From Streptomyces gossypii (GTDB taxonomy: Bacteria > Actinomycetota > Actinomycetes > Streptomycetales > Streptomycetaceae), in the NCBI RefSeq assembly GCF_025165795.1, contig NZ_JAJAGO010000011.1, positions 186,001 to 250,000 of the forward strand: DNA of 64,000 nucleotides, written 5' to 3'. Below are positions 34,192 through 42,438 of the stretch, one piece after another. Numbering within the stretch: the first letter of the stretch is position 1; each line of letters starts with the position of its first letter. Both the position numbers and the translations under genes were made by a program. The notes beneath the pieces were generated by a model. That model made no database searches, was not told the DNA's origin, and was given only the letters and a program-made list of their open reading frames with translations.

Positions 34192-35036
34192 GCGAGCCCG
34201 TCGAGCCCACGCCCACCGAACCGCCCGAGCCCGGCGCCGCACCGGACGCCTCCGCATCGGACACCGCCCCGCCGCCACGGCCCGCGCTGCGCGCGGCATC
34301 GCGCTGGGGCACCATCGTGCTGGTCTTCGCGCTGCTCGCCGGTGGTGTCGCCTACGGGGTGACCCAGAGCGAGCGCGATGACGTGCCGGGCCTCGCCACC
34401 GAGAGCGACGGACGCTGGGACTACCCCCGGCTCAAGCTCCCCGCGCTGCCCTCCGGCTCCCCGCGCCCCTTCACCAAGGGCAACCCGGCCCGCATCCACC
34501 ACGCCGACATCCGTGACCTCCTGCTCCCCGCCCCGCGGGGCGCGAAGGCGGACAAGGCACTCCCGGACATCGACGGCGGCTGGGTCTCCGAGGAGGACTA
34601 CCTCTCGGTCTACGTGGAGAGTGAGCGCCCTACGATCCAGCAGCGGATGGCGGACTCCGCGCCACGGCACATCGCGGCCCGCGGCTGGACGATGCCGGAC
34701 GGCACCCGGACACGGATCTATCTGCTCCGCTTCAACACCGGTGCCTACCCGAAGGACCTCTACGTCGACGGGGTGACGACGGGAATGGGTGCGTTGATGC
34801 CCCTGCGGGGAGCGGAGAACGCCGTGCCGGACAAGGGCTGGCCCAAGGACGCCAAGGTGCCGAACGTCAGACGCCACGCCTACGACGAAGAGGCGCCGCG
34901 CGGCAAGGAGCACCACCGGCAGGCGTACCTCGTCGCGGGGGACACGCTCGCGCTGATCGTGCAGTCGCGCCCCGGCACCGCGCGGAAGGTGCCGTTCCAG
35001 CAGACGGTGATCCTTCAGTCTCAGCTGCTCGGGTAG
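34188..35036 (+). CDS. membrane-anchored protein, array member 3
   Basis: 282 residues. Pro/Glu-rich cytoplasmic tail (1-35), transmembrane helix about 45-65 (WGTIVLVFALLAGGVAYGV), then an extracytoplasmic domain with HHADIRDLLLPAPRGAKAD and RHIAARGWTMPDGTRTRIYL, matching the order of motifs in member 1. ATG in an ATGA overlap with member 2. Together the three form one transcription unit. Confidence 0.8.
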   Translation: MSEPVEPTPTEPPEPGAAPDASASDTAPPPRPALRAASRWGTIVLVFALLAGGVAYGVTQSERDDVPGLATESDGRWDYPRLKLPALPSGSPRPFTKGNPARIHHADIRDLLLPAPRGAKADKALPDIDGGWVSEEDYLSVYVESERPTIQQRMADSAPRHIAARGWTMPDGTRTRIYLLRFNTGAYPKDLYVDGVTTGMGALMPLRGAENAVPDKGWPKDAKVPNVRRHAYDEEAPRGKEHHRQAYLVAGDTLALIVQSRPGTARKVPFQQTVILQSQLLG

Positions 35037-35178
35037 CCGGACCGTACGCACCGGCTGCCCCGGGGCGGCCCCGCCGAGGGGCGGCGTACCTCACAGCGCC
35101 GCCCCTCGTACGGCTGGCGGGAGCGACTAGACTCGGTCGCGCCCGCATATCCGTAACGTCCGCTCAAGGAGTGCCACC

Positions 35179-35280
35179 GTGCTCGAGGCAGTCTTCATGA
35201 CCCTGATGATCCTTGTCGTGATCGGCACAGGAGCATTCGCCCTGCTGACCGTCAAGAAGCTCTACCAGGGTCAGCGCTGA
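35179..35280 (+). CDS. 33-residue single-pass membrane peptide
   Basis: GTG at 35179 encodes VLEAVFMTLMILVVIGTGAF followed by ALLTVKKLYQGQR. One helix spans about residues 4-24 with a basic C-terminus, so it should sit C-in. AAGGAG lies 7-8 nt before the start. Peptides ending in KLYQGQR next to nitrobindin-like genes recur in streptomycetes, from memory. Function unknown. Confidence 0.68.
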   Translation: MLEAVFMTLMILVVIGTGAFALLTVKKLYQGQR

Positions 35281-35365
35281 ACGCCTGCCGCACCCCGCTC
35301 CGCCTTCACGCCAAGATCCACCTTCACGCCAAGATCCGCCTACGAGAGATCGCCTGAGCCGCCCC

Positions 35366-35944
35366 ATGATCGAGATTCCGTCCGACCTCCACCCGGACCT
35401 CGTCCCCCTCGTCTTCCTGCTCGGCAACTGGACCGGGGCGGGAGTGGCCGACCTGACGGACACCCAGGGTGCCGGGTCGGAGAAGTGCAACTTCGGGCAG
35501 GAGGTCTCCTTCCGGCACGACGGGCGGGACTTCCTGGAGTACACCTCGCACACCTGGGCGCTGGACGCGGAGGGCCGCAAGACCAAGCCGCTGGAGACCG
35601 AGTCCGGCTACTGGCGGATCGACAAGAACCGGCAGGTCGAGGTCGTGATGAGCCGTGACGGCGGCATCGTGGAGATCTGGTACGGCGAGCTGGCCGACAA
35701 GAAGCCGCAGATCGACCTTGCCACGGACGCGGTCGCGCGTACCGCCGCCGCCGCGCCGTACTCGGGCGGCAAGCGGCTCTACGGCTATGTGAACGGCGAC
35801 CTGATGTGGGTCGGCGAGCGGTCCTCTCCCGAGGTACCGCTGCACCCGTACATGTCGGCGCAGCTGAAGAAGGTCGTCGACCCGAAGGAATGGGCGAAGG
35901 ACATCAAGGACCTGCCGGACGACGGGATCGCCTTCTTCCGCTAG
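35366..35944 (+). CDS. nitrobindin-like FABP family protein
   Basis: 192 residues, ten-stranded barrel family (DUF1794/THAP4-like) that binds ferric heme and isomerises peroxynitrite in characterised members. The GxWxGxG motif is LLGNWTGAGVAD at about residues 19-30. The heme-ligand His region is near the C-terminus (VPLHPYMSAQLKK). ATG at 35366. Stands upstream of the cobalamin riboswitch but is a separate unit. Confidence 0.87.
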   Translation: MIEIPSDLHPDLVPLVFLLGNWTGAGVADLTDTQGAGSEKCNFGQEVSFRHDGRDFLEYTSHTWALDAEGRKTKPLETESGYWRIDKNRQVEVVMSRDGGIVEIWYGELADKKPQIDLATDAVARTAAAAPYSGGKRLYGYVNGDLMWVGERSSPEVPLHPYMSAQLKKVVDPKEWAKDIKDLPDDGIAFFR

Positions 35945-35964
35945 GCCGCGCAGGCGCGCAGACT

Positions 35965-36139
35965 GGCACCGCACCCCGGCCCGGCAACCAGCCCGGCCAG
36001 CCAGCTCCGCCACCCCGCTCAACAACTCCACAGCCCACGCGCCCCACGGGGGAAGTCCGGTCCAAATCCGGCGCTGACCCGCAACGGTAGACGGAGCCGC
36101 CCCCGGCGGCCCCGTGAGCCCGATCACCCGTGCGGCGCC
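35965..36139 (+). promoter_or_regulatory. cobalamin riboswitch
   Basis: The AdoCbl core is clear: GGGGGAAGTCCGGT at 36047-36061, then CTGACCCGCAACGGTAG at 36074-36090, and a B12-box-like AGCCCGATCACCCGTGC at 36117-36133. The ends form stem P1: GGCACCGCAC (35965-35974) pairs with GTGCGGCGCC (36130-36139) with one mismatch. CTCGC (36152-36156) can pair with GCGAG (36165-36169), which overlaps the ribosome site GAGAAGG, so control is probably at translation. Confidence 0.9.
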
Positions 36140-36188
36140 CGCTCCTGTCAACTCGCCGTGGTCTGCGAGAAGGGTGCCGTGTCCCTCC

Positions 36189-37250
36189 GTGTCCTCTACT
36201 GCTGCCCTCCCCCGCCGCCGACCGGTGGCGCCCCTGGTGGGCGCGCTCGTCGTCGCGCTGCTGCTCTCGCTGATGTGCGCCGTGGCGCTCGGATCATCGC
36301 AGGTGGGGTGGGCTGAGACGGCCCGTCTTCTGCGGGCGGGCCTGACCGGCGGCGTCATCGCGGCCGACGAACGGGCCGCTTACACGATCGTCTGGGAGCT
36401 GCGCTTCCCGCGCGCCCTGCTCGCCGCCGTCGTCGGTGCCGGGCTCGCCGCCGTCGGCGTCGCCGTCCAGGCGATGGTGCGCAACGCCCTCGCCGACCCC
36501 TTCGTGCTGGGCATATCCTCCGGCGCCGCCGTCGGAGCCAACGCTGTGATCCTCTTCGGCGCGTTCGGCTCGCTCGGGGTGTGGGCGCTCTCCGCCGGTG
36601 CGTTCACCTCCGCGCTGGCCGCCATGGCCCTGGTATACGCCGTCGCCCGAACCGCGCACGGCCTGACCCCGCTGCGACTGGTCCTCACCGGCACCGCGCT
36701 CTACTACGGCTTCACCGCGATCACCACCTTGATGGTCTTCGCCGCCGAGCACGGCGAGGCCGCCCGTTCGGCGATGATGTGGCTGCTCGGCAGCCTGGGC
36801 GGCGCCTCCTGGGCGTCGCTGCCGATCGCTGCCGTGGCGGTGGCCGCCGGAATGGCCCACCTCGCGCTCTCCGCGGGCCGCCTCAACGCCCTCGCCATGG
36901 GGGACGAGACGGCCGCGACGCTGGGCGTGGACGCGGCCCGGCTGCGCCGCGAACTGTTCCTCCTGGCCGCCGCCGTGACCGGGGCGGTGGTCGCTGTCAG
37001 TGGGGCGATCGGCTTCGTCGGACTGATGGTGCCGCACGCCACCCGCATCCTGATCGGCGCCGACCACCGCCGCGTACTGGCTGTCGCGCCGCTGCTCGGG
37101 GCGGTGCTGCTGGTGTGGGTGGACGTGCTGTCCCGGATCGTGCTGGCACCGACCGAACTGCCCATCGGAGTGCTCACCGCCGTCATCGGCGTCCCCTGCT
37201 TTCTGCTGCTGATGCGCCGCGGCGGCGGCTACGCCTTCGGAGGTGCCTGA
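36189..37250 (+). CDS. FecCD-family ABC importer permease (cobalamin/siderophore)
   Basis: 353 residues from GTG 36189, about ten helices. Family features: ELRFPRALLAAVVGAGLAA, GISSGAAVGANA and FVGLMVPHATRIL, the last being the contact with the ATPase. The start is uncertain: in-frame GTG codons occur at 36174 and 36189, and the reading frame stays open into the riboswitch. The riboswitch directly upstream makes vitamin B12 or a corrinoid the likely cargo. The next gene starts in a 1-bp TGATG overlap. Confidence 0.9.
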   Translation: MSSTAALPRRRPVAPLVGALVVALLLSLMCAVALGSSQVGWAETARLLRAGLTGGVIAADERAAYTIVWELRFPRALLAAVVGAGLAAVGVAVQAMVRNALADPFVLGISSGAAVGANAVILFGAFGSLGVWALSAGAFTSALAAMALVYAVARTAHGLTPLRLVLTGTALYYGFTAITTLMVFAAEHGEAARSAMMWLLGSLGGASWASLPIAAVAVAAGMAHLALSAGRLNALAMGDETAATLGVDAARLRRELFLLAAAVTGAVVAVSGAIGFVGLMVPHATRILIGADHRRVLAVAPLLGAVLLVWVDVLSRIVLAPTELPIGVLTAVIGVPCFLLLMRRGGGYAFGGA

Positions 37251-38026
37251 TGCGGCTCGACATCGACGATCTGACACTGACCGCCGCCGGCTCCACGCTC
37301 GTACGGGAGGTGTCACTGCGCGCGGACAGCGGCGAACTCGTCGGTCTCGTCGGGCCCAACGGCAGCGGCAAGTCCAGCCTGCTGCGCTGCGTCTACCGTG
37401 CCGTACGGCCGGACGCCGGGACGGTCCGGCTGGACGGTACCGACCTGCGCGGACTGACCCCGAGACAGAGCGCCCGCCGCCTGGCCGCACTGCCCCAGGA
37501 GGGGGGCGGTGACTTCGAGTTCACCGTCGCGGAGGTCGTCGCGATGGGCCGTCTGCCGCACCAGCGGGGCACGGCGCGGGCCGGGGCCGAAGACGAGGAG
37601 CTGTGCGCGGCGGCACTGAAGCGGGTCGGCGCCGGGCATCTCGCCGAACGCGGCTTCCCCAGCCTCTCCGGCGGCGAGAAGCAACGGGTGCTGATCGCCC
37701 GTGCGCTGGCGCAGCAGCCGCGCGTGCTGGTACTCGACGAGCCGACCAACCACCTGGACATCGCCCAGCAGTTGGAGGTCCTCTCGCTGGTACGGGGCGA
37801 CGGGCTGACGGTGCTGGCCGCACTGCACGACCTCAACCTGGCCGCCGCGCACTGCGACCGGCTCTATGTGATCGCGAACGGGGCGATCGTGGCCTCCGGG
37901 GCTCCGCATGACGTCCTGGTGCCGGAACTGCTGGCCGAGGTCTTCGGCGTACGGGCGCACCGGGTGCGGCATCCGGAGTCGGGGGCGGTGCAGCTGCTGT
38001 TCGACCGGCTGGGGGCTTCGCCGTAG
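37250..38026 (+). CDS. ABC transporter ATPase (cobalamin/siderophore)
   Basis: 258 residues. Walker A GPNGSGKSS (about 36-44), Q-loop ALPQEGGG, signature LSGGEKQRV, Walker B VLVLDEPTNHLD and switch His in AALHDLNLAA. This is the FecE/BtuD pattern. Overlaps the permease stop; the binding protein follows 68 bp later. Cytoplasmic motor of the importer. Confidence 0.94.
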   Translation: MRLDIDDLTLTAAGSTLVREVSLRADSGELVGLVGPNGSGKSSLLRCVYRAVRPDAGTVRLDGTDLRGLTPRQSARRLAALPQEGGGDFEFTVAEVVAMGRLPHQRGTARAGAEDEELCAAALKRVGAGHLAERGFPSLSGGEKQRVLIARALAQQPRVLVLDEPTNHLDIAQQLEVLSLVRGDGLTVLAALHDLNLAAAHCDRLYVIANGAIVASGAPHDVLVPELLAEVFGVRAHRVRHPESGAVQLLFDRLGASP

Positions 38027-38094
38027 CGCCGTCCGTTCCCTCCCGCTCGCATCCTCCCGTTCGCCTCCTCCCGCCCGCCCCTGAAGGAGCCCCC

Positions 38095-39165
38095 GTGTCC
38101 GTCCTCACCCGCTCCGCCCGCTCCACCCGCTCCACCCGCTGGGCGCGTCCGGCGCGTCGCCTCCGTACCGCCGTCCTGGGGATGACGCTCGGCGCGCTCA
38201 CCCTCAGCACCGCCGCCTGCGGGGCCGAGGTGGCGGAGAACCCCGAAGCCACCGACGGCAAGGCCGTCACCGTGACCAACTGCGGCCGGAAGGTGACGTA
38301 CGACAAGATTCCGGAGCGGGTGGTGACCAACGACGTCGGAATCACCGAGATCATGTTCGCGCTCGGACTCACCGACCGTATGGCGGGCTTCGCCATGCCC
38401 GACGACAAGGGCGATCTGGACTCCGTGCCCTGGAAGGACGGCTACAGCAAGACGAAGTGGCTCTCCAAGAAGAAGCTCAACAAGGAGATGGTGCTGGACG
38501 CCCGCGCCGACCTGGTCTTCGCGGGCTGGAACTACGGCTTCAACGAGTCGGAGGGCTTCACCCCGGCGGGGCTGAAGAAGATGGGCATCGACAGCTACCT
38601 CCTCAGCGAATCCTGCCGCAACGGCAAGGAGGGCTCGCGCGGCAAGGCCCGTGGGGTGATGCCGCCGCTCACGGCCCTCTACACGGACCTGCGCAACCTC
38701 GGCAAAGTGTTCGGGGTGGAGGACCGGGCCGAGAAGCTGATCGCGCAGTTCCGGAAACAGATCGCCGACGCCCAGGCCCTCGTCCCCAAGGACCGGGACA
38801 AGCCCACGGTGTTCCTCTACGACGACGGCCGCGACAAGCCCCTCACCTCCGGTCGCTTCGCCGGGCCGCACTCGATCATCACCAAGGCGGGCGGCGACCA
38901 TGTGATGAAGGACCTCGACGACACCTGGACCACCGTCGGCTGGGAGACGGTGGTGGAGCGTGATCCGGAGGTCATCGTGATCAACGACTACGGCGACGTG
39001 GGCGCAGAGCAGAAGGAGAAGTTCCTGAAGTCGTACGCCCCGCTCAAGAACGTCTCCGCCATCAAACACGACCGCATCTACACGCTGGACTACGCGGATC
39101 TGGTGGAGAGCCCGCGCAACCCGGCGGCGATCGTCTCCCTGGCGAAGTACCTCCGCAATCTCTGA
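38095..39165 (+). CDS. substrate-binding lipoprotein of the importer
   Basis: 356 residues, type 3 binding fold (FecB/BtuF). Signal peptide with an Arg-rich start and lipobox LSTAAC (Cys near residue 42). Then VTVTNCGRKVTYDKIPERVV, VTNDVGITEIMFALGL and the C-terminal lobe TVGWETVVERDPEVIVINDY. GTG start at 38095 follows GAAGGAG. Completes the riboswitch-controlled three-gene importer. Confidence 0.92.
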   Translation: MSVLTRSARSTRSTRWARPARRLRTAVLGMTLGALTLSTAACGAEVAENPEATDGKAVTVTNCGRKVTYDKIPERVVTNDVGITEIMFALGLTDRMAGFAMPDDKGDLDSVPWKDGYSKTKWLSKKKLNKEMVLDARADLVFAGWNYGFNESEGFTPAGLKKMGIDSYLLSESCRNGKEGSRGKARGVMPPLTALYTDLRNLGKVFGVEDRAEKLIAQFRKQIADAQALVPKDRDKPTVFLYDDGRDKPLTSGRFAGPHSIITKAGGDHVMKDLDDTWTTVGWETVVERDPEVIVINDYGDVGAEQKEKFLKSYAPLKNVSAIKHDRIYTLDYADLVESPRNPAAIVSLAKYLRNL

Positions 39166-39176
39166 CCCACGCACCT

Positions 39177-39192
39177 GCCCCGGATCCGGGGC
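39177..39192. terminator. 16-bp palindrome after importer operon
   Basis: GCCCCGGATCCGGGGC is a perfect palindrome 12 bp after the binding-protein stop and can fold as a 6-bp GC stem with a 4-nt loop. Probable weak terminator. Confidence 0.45.
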
Positions 39193-39286
39193 GGAGAGAG
39201 AGGGGCATGACCGCGCGGGGACCGCCGGGGCGCCCCCGGCCTGGGCACCTATGCCACGTCTCCCATCCGGCACGACAGTGGAGGTC

Positions 39287-39358
39287 GCCATTGCCGTTGC
39301 AGGTGCCGCAGGTTTTCCCGGTCTTGGAGTCGGCCCCGGTCCCTCCGCAGTCGGGGCA
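39287..39358 (-). pseudogene. DnaJ-type zinc-finger fragment
   Basis: Read on the minus strand, CPDCGGTG and CGTCNGNG occur eight residues apart, two CxxCxGxG knuckles as in the DnaJ cysteine-rich domain and in small actinobacterial zinc proteins. No ATG, GTG or TTG lies in frame nearby upstream, and downstream the frame turns Arg/Pro-rich. Best read as a remnant or a gene with a lost start. Confidence 0.35.
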
Positions 39359-39436
39359 ACCACCTTCAGAACACGGCGTGCGGGAGGTGCCACGGTCTAC
39401 CCTGATTCCTGTCGAACCAGTCGAAGGGACGCCACG

Positions 39437-39981
39437 ATGTTCGTGATCCGCGAGGCGGCAGCGGCCGACACCGGGAGCCCGTCGAGAAGCTGACGCGGGC
39501 CCGGGCCCGCTGGATGGCTGAGCGCGGCGTGCGGGGCGCCCGAGGCTGGGAACGCTTCGCGGAGGAGTCCGGCCGCCAGGCGGCCGACCCGAACGCCCCG
39601 GTATGGGTCGTCGCGACGGAGGCGGGACGGGTAATCGGCCGGACCACACTGGGCGAGCAGACCCCTGTGTGGGGCTGGACCGAAGATGAGCAGGCGCAGC
39701 CTGCGTACTTCCTCAACACCACCGTGACGCACCCGGAGTTCGCTGGTCAGCGCGTCGGATCCCTGCTCGCCTGGTGGGCGGTGGACCGGGCCGCCGAGAC
39801 TGGCCGGGAGTGGGTCCGCCGAGCGGTCGGCCCGGACCCGGGACTGCTGCGGTACTACTGCGATGTTCAGGGCTGGCAGATCATCCACCAGACCGAGCGT
39901 TACGGGGAGGACGCGTACATGCTGGGGCGCGCGGCTGAACCACTTCCGGATCTCGCTCATCATCTACTCAGCCCCGCCTGA
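39437..39981 (+). pseudogene. GNAT acetyltransferase, frameshifted
   Basis: ATG 39437 starts MFVIREAAAADT, a normal GNAT N-terminus, then the frame stops at TGA near 39493. In the next frame, EPVEKLTRARARWMAERGVR onward continues the family, with AYFLNTTVTHPEFAGQRVG (CoA-loop region) and LLRYYCDVQGWQI. A deletion plus frameshift near 39465-39475 would explain both halves. A shortened protein could start at ATG 39514 but lacks the first strands of the fold. Confidence 0.65.
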
Positions 39982-40218
39982 GAGCCCGCGCAATCCGATC
40001 TCGGTGGATGCGATCTGAAAGAGCGTCCGGTCCATCTCTCCGTGCGGTCCTTTCAGAAATTCTGCATCCACTGTCTTCGCGAGTCCGTCGCCGTCTACGA
40101 ATCCCGCGTCTACCAACACGCTGCCGTCTTGCAGCATGGACTCCAGGAATGGGACGACGTAGCGTCGCATTGCGGTGTTCGTGGCGTGGACGAAATTCTC
40201 CGGAATGGGTGCGTGCAC
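39964..40218 (-). CDS. small hypothetical protein
   Basis: 84 residues from GTG 40218: HAPIPENFVHATNTAMRRYV and VLVDAGFVDGDGLAKTVDAE are visible, with no recognised domain. The frame stays open and protein-like a little upstream (SPEAV), so the gene may be 5'-truncated. Third codon positions are less GC-rich than in neighbouring genes, hinting at a foreign or decaying gene. Overlaps the GNAT remnant by 18 bp, convergent. Confidence 0.45.
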   Translation of the reverse strand: MHAPIPENFVHATNTAMRRYVVPFLESMLQDGSVLVDAGFVDGDGLAKTVDAEFLKGPHGEMDRTLFQIASTEIGLRGLSGGAE

Positions 40219-40266
40219 GGCTTCCGGCGACAGCCGAAGCGCTGAGAAGGGTGCGGGCGTGACGGA

Positions 40267-40596
40267 TCAGTCCTTGGCGTCCGGCTGGGTGGTCCGATCG
40301 ATCCAGCGCAGGTATCCCGCTGACCCGGTGAGCGGCACCGCCGAGACCTCCGGGCTCTTCCATGGATGGTGCTCCATGAGGTGCGCTTCCAGCTCGGCGT
40401 AGCGGTCGGCGCGGGTCTTGAGCACGAGCTGCCACTCTTCACCGGTGCCGAACTCACCGTCATGCCAGAAGACCGAGGCCACCGGACCGACGATCTGTGC
40501 CCCGGCCGCAAGCCGCGCAGCCACGACCGACTGCGCCAGCTTCACCGCCTCGTCGCGGTACTCCGTAGCCGTAGCCACCTGTACGTACTCAGCCAT
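40267..40596 (-). CDS. cutA: divalent-cation tolerance protein CutA
   Basis: 109 residues, trimeric ferredoxin-like fold. It has VVAARLAAGAQIVGPVASVF (normally with Cys, here Ala), EEWQLVLKTRADRYAELEAH and LTGSAGYLRWI. The ATG at 40596 is the family start (MAEYVQVATATEY). Role in metal tolerance is historic and unclear. Adjacent to nur, divergent, with 229 bp between. Confidence 0.9.
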   Translation of the reverse strand: MAEYVQVATATEYRDEAVKLAQSVVAARLAAGAQIVGPVASVFWHDGEFGTGEEWQLVLKTRADRYAELEAHLMEHHPWKSPEVSAVPLTGSAGYLRWIDRTTQPDAKD

Positions 40597-40825
40597 GGGC
40601 CCGAGCCTATCCCCCGTAGCGTTCCAGCGGGCTTCCCCGGCCCCGGCCCCGCACCCTCCCACTCCCCGCCACCGGAGCTTCGCTCCGGTCCCCGGGGCCC
40701 GTGGACCGCAAGGCGGAGGATGCCCGGGTACTGGATGTATCCGGGCATCCCGGCAACGCGGCGAGGAGCCGTAGCTGTCGTCGCGCGCCCGCCAGGGAAA
40801 GCGGGACAGCCCGTAGACTGGCCCC

Positions 40826-41332
40826 GTGGCTACCACAGACTGGCAGAGCGATCTCAGGGCGCGCGGTTACCGGCTCACCCCGCAGCGCCAGCTCGTGCTG
40901 GAGGCCGTGGACAGGCTGGAGCACTCCACGCCGGACGACATCCTCGCCGAGGTGCGGCGTACGGCGGGCGGGGTGAACATCTCCACCGTCTACCGCACTC
41001 TTGAGCTCCTCGAGGAGCTCGGCCTGGTCTCGCACGCCCATCTCGGCCACGGCGCCCCGACGTACCATCTGGCGGACCGGCACCATCACATGCATCTGGT
41101 GTGCCGTGACTGCACTGAGGTGATCGAGGCCGATCTGTCGGTGGCGGAGCCCTTCACCGCTGCGTTGCGCGAGCGCTTCGGCTTCGAGACGGACATGCGG
41201 CATTTCGCGATCTTCGGCCAGTGCGCCGGCTGCGGCAGCCGTACGTCCGAGCATGGCGCGGCCGGAGGTGCGGTCAGCGGCCCGGCTCACGGCCCGTCGC
41301 GCGCCGTGAAGCCGGGCGCGAAGCAGAGCTGA
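40826..41332 (+). CDS. nur: Fur-family regulator, Nur-like (nickel)
   Basis: 168 residues. Winged helix: SDLRARGYRLTPQRQLVLEA and GGVNISTVYRTLELLEELGL. Metal ligands: His in RLEHSTPDDI, HHHMHLVCRDC, and His in DMRHFAIFGQC; a CAGC pair follows. The order and spacing match Streptomyces Nur, which represses nickel transport and Fe-SOD with nickel. The C-terminal 25 residues are Gly/Ala/Pro-rich and extra. GTG start at 40826. Zur or FurA identity is less likely. Confidence 0.8.
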   Translation: MATTDWQSDLRARGYRLTPQRQLVLEAVDRLEHSTPDDILAEVRRTAGGVNISTVYRTLELLEELGLVSHAHLGHGAPTYHLADRHHHMHLVCRDCTEVIEADLSVAEPFTAALRERFGFETDMRHFAIFGQCAGCGSRTSEHGAAGGAVSGPAHGPSRAVKPGAKQS

Positions 41333-41397
41333 GCCGCGCCGGAACAAGCTGAGCCGCACCGCGCCGCCGGTGGTGCCGGGGCCGTACGCTGGTGGGT

Positions 41398-42369
41398 ATG
41401 AAGAGCCCGCTCCTCTCACTCCCTGGCGCCGTTGCCGCCGAAGGCCCGGATGAAGGGGTCGCCGCGCATTACGGCGATCTCTTCCGCGAGCAGCGCGCGC
41501 TGGCGGACGGCGCCGGTTTCGTGGATCTCTCACATCGTGAGGTGGTCTCCGTCAGCGGCGAGGACCGCCTCGCCTGGCTGCATCTGCTGCTGACGCAGCA
41601 CGTCCAAGATCTCGCCCCCGGTCATGCCACCGAGGCCCTCGTGCTGTCCGCCAACGGCCATGTCGAGCATGCCGTCTCGCTCGTCGACGACGGTGTGGCG
41701 ACCTGGATGCACATGGAGCCGGGGAAGTCCCGGGATTTCGCCGCTTATCTGGAGAGCATGAAGTTCTTCTACCGCGTCGAGGTGAGCGAGCGCACCGAGG
41801 AGTACGCGATCGTCCATCTCCCTGCGGGCTCGATCGCCGAGGCCCCGCCGGGCGCGGTCGTGCGGGAGGCGGCGTACGGACGCGAACTTTTCCTTCCGCG
41901 CGGCTCGTTGGAGGAGTTCGCGGCGGAGCACGGCCCCGCCATCGGCGTGCTCGCGCATGAGGCGCTGCGCGTCGAGGACCACAGGCCGCGCCTGGGCCTG
42001 GAGACGGATCACCGGACGATTCCGCACGAGGTGGGCTGGATCGGCTCGGCCGTGCATCTGGAGAAGGGCTGCTATCGGGGCCAGGAGACCGTGGCCCGGG
42101 TGCAGAATCTGGGCAAGCCGCCGCGTCGCCTTGTCTTTCTGCATCTTGACGGCAGCGAGGTGCGGATTCCGGTGCACGGCGATCCGGTGCGGCTCGCGGC
42201 GGACGGCGTGGAGGGCCGCCAGATCGGTTTCATCACCACCTCCGCCCGGCACCACGAGCTGGGACCGGTCGCCCTGGCCCTGGTGAAGCGGAACGTGCCG
42301 CCGGACGCGGCCCTGATCGCGGGCGAGGAGGCTACGGCCGCCTCACAGGAGGTCGTGGTGACCCCCTGA
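41398..42369 (+). CDS. YgfZ/GcvT-like folate-binding protein
   Basis: 323 residues, aminomethyltransferase fold. The YgfZ signature KGCYRGQETVARVQN is at about 224-238, with the functional Cys. N-terminal GAGFVDLSHREVVSVSGEDR binds folate in relatives. Acts in repair and assembly of Fe-S enzymes. ATG 41398 preferred; a GTG lies two codons earlier. 65 bp after nur, may be cotranscribed. Confidence 0.9.
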   Translation: MKSPLLSLPGAVAAEGPDEGVAAHYGDLFREQRALADGAGFVDLSHREVVSVSGEDRLAWLHLLLTQHVQDLAPGHATEALVLSANGHVEHAVSLVDDGVATWMHMEPGKSRDFAAYLESMKFFYRVEVSERTEEYAIVHLPAGSIAEAPPGAVVREAAYGRELFLPRGSLEEFAAEHGPAIGVLAHEALRVEDHRPRLGLETDHRTIPHEVGWIGSAVHLEKGCYRGQETVARVQNLGKPPRRLVFLHLDGSEVRIPVHGDPVRLAADGVEGRQIGFITTSARHHELGPVALALVKRNVPPDAALIAGEEATAASQEVVVTP

Positions 42370-42382
42370 GCCGTGTCGCCCG

Positions 42383-42399
42383 GCCCGCGCATCGCGGGC
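42383..42399. terminator. short hairpin between convergent genes
   Basis: GCCCGCG-CAT-CGCGGGC, 7-bp stem, between the ygfZ-like gene and dtd. GC-rich without a T tract, so only a weak call. Confidence 0.4.
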
Positions 42400-42438
42400 G
42401 CACCGGGGCAGGGGAGGCGCACCGGATGCACGCGGGGG

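Noticed and set aside
36179..36313. Well-spaced GTG just after the riboswitch
   Set aside because: It is out of frame with the permease and stops after 44 codons of Pro/Gly/Ala-rich sequence.
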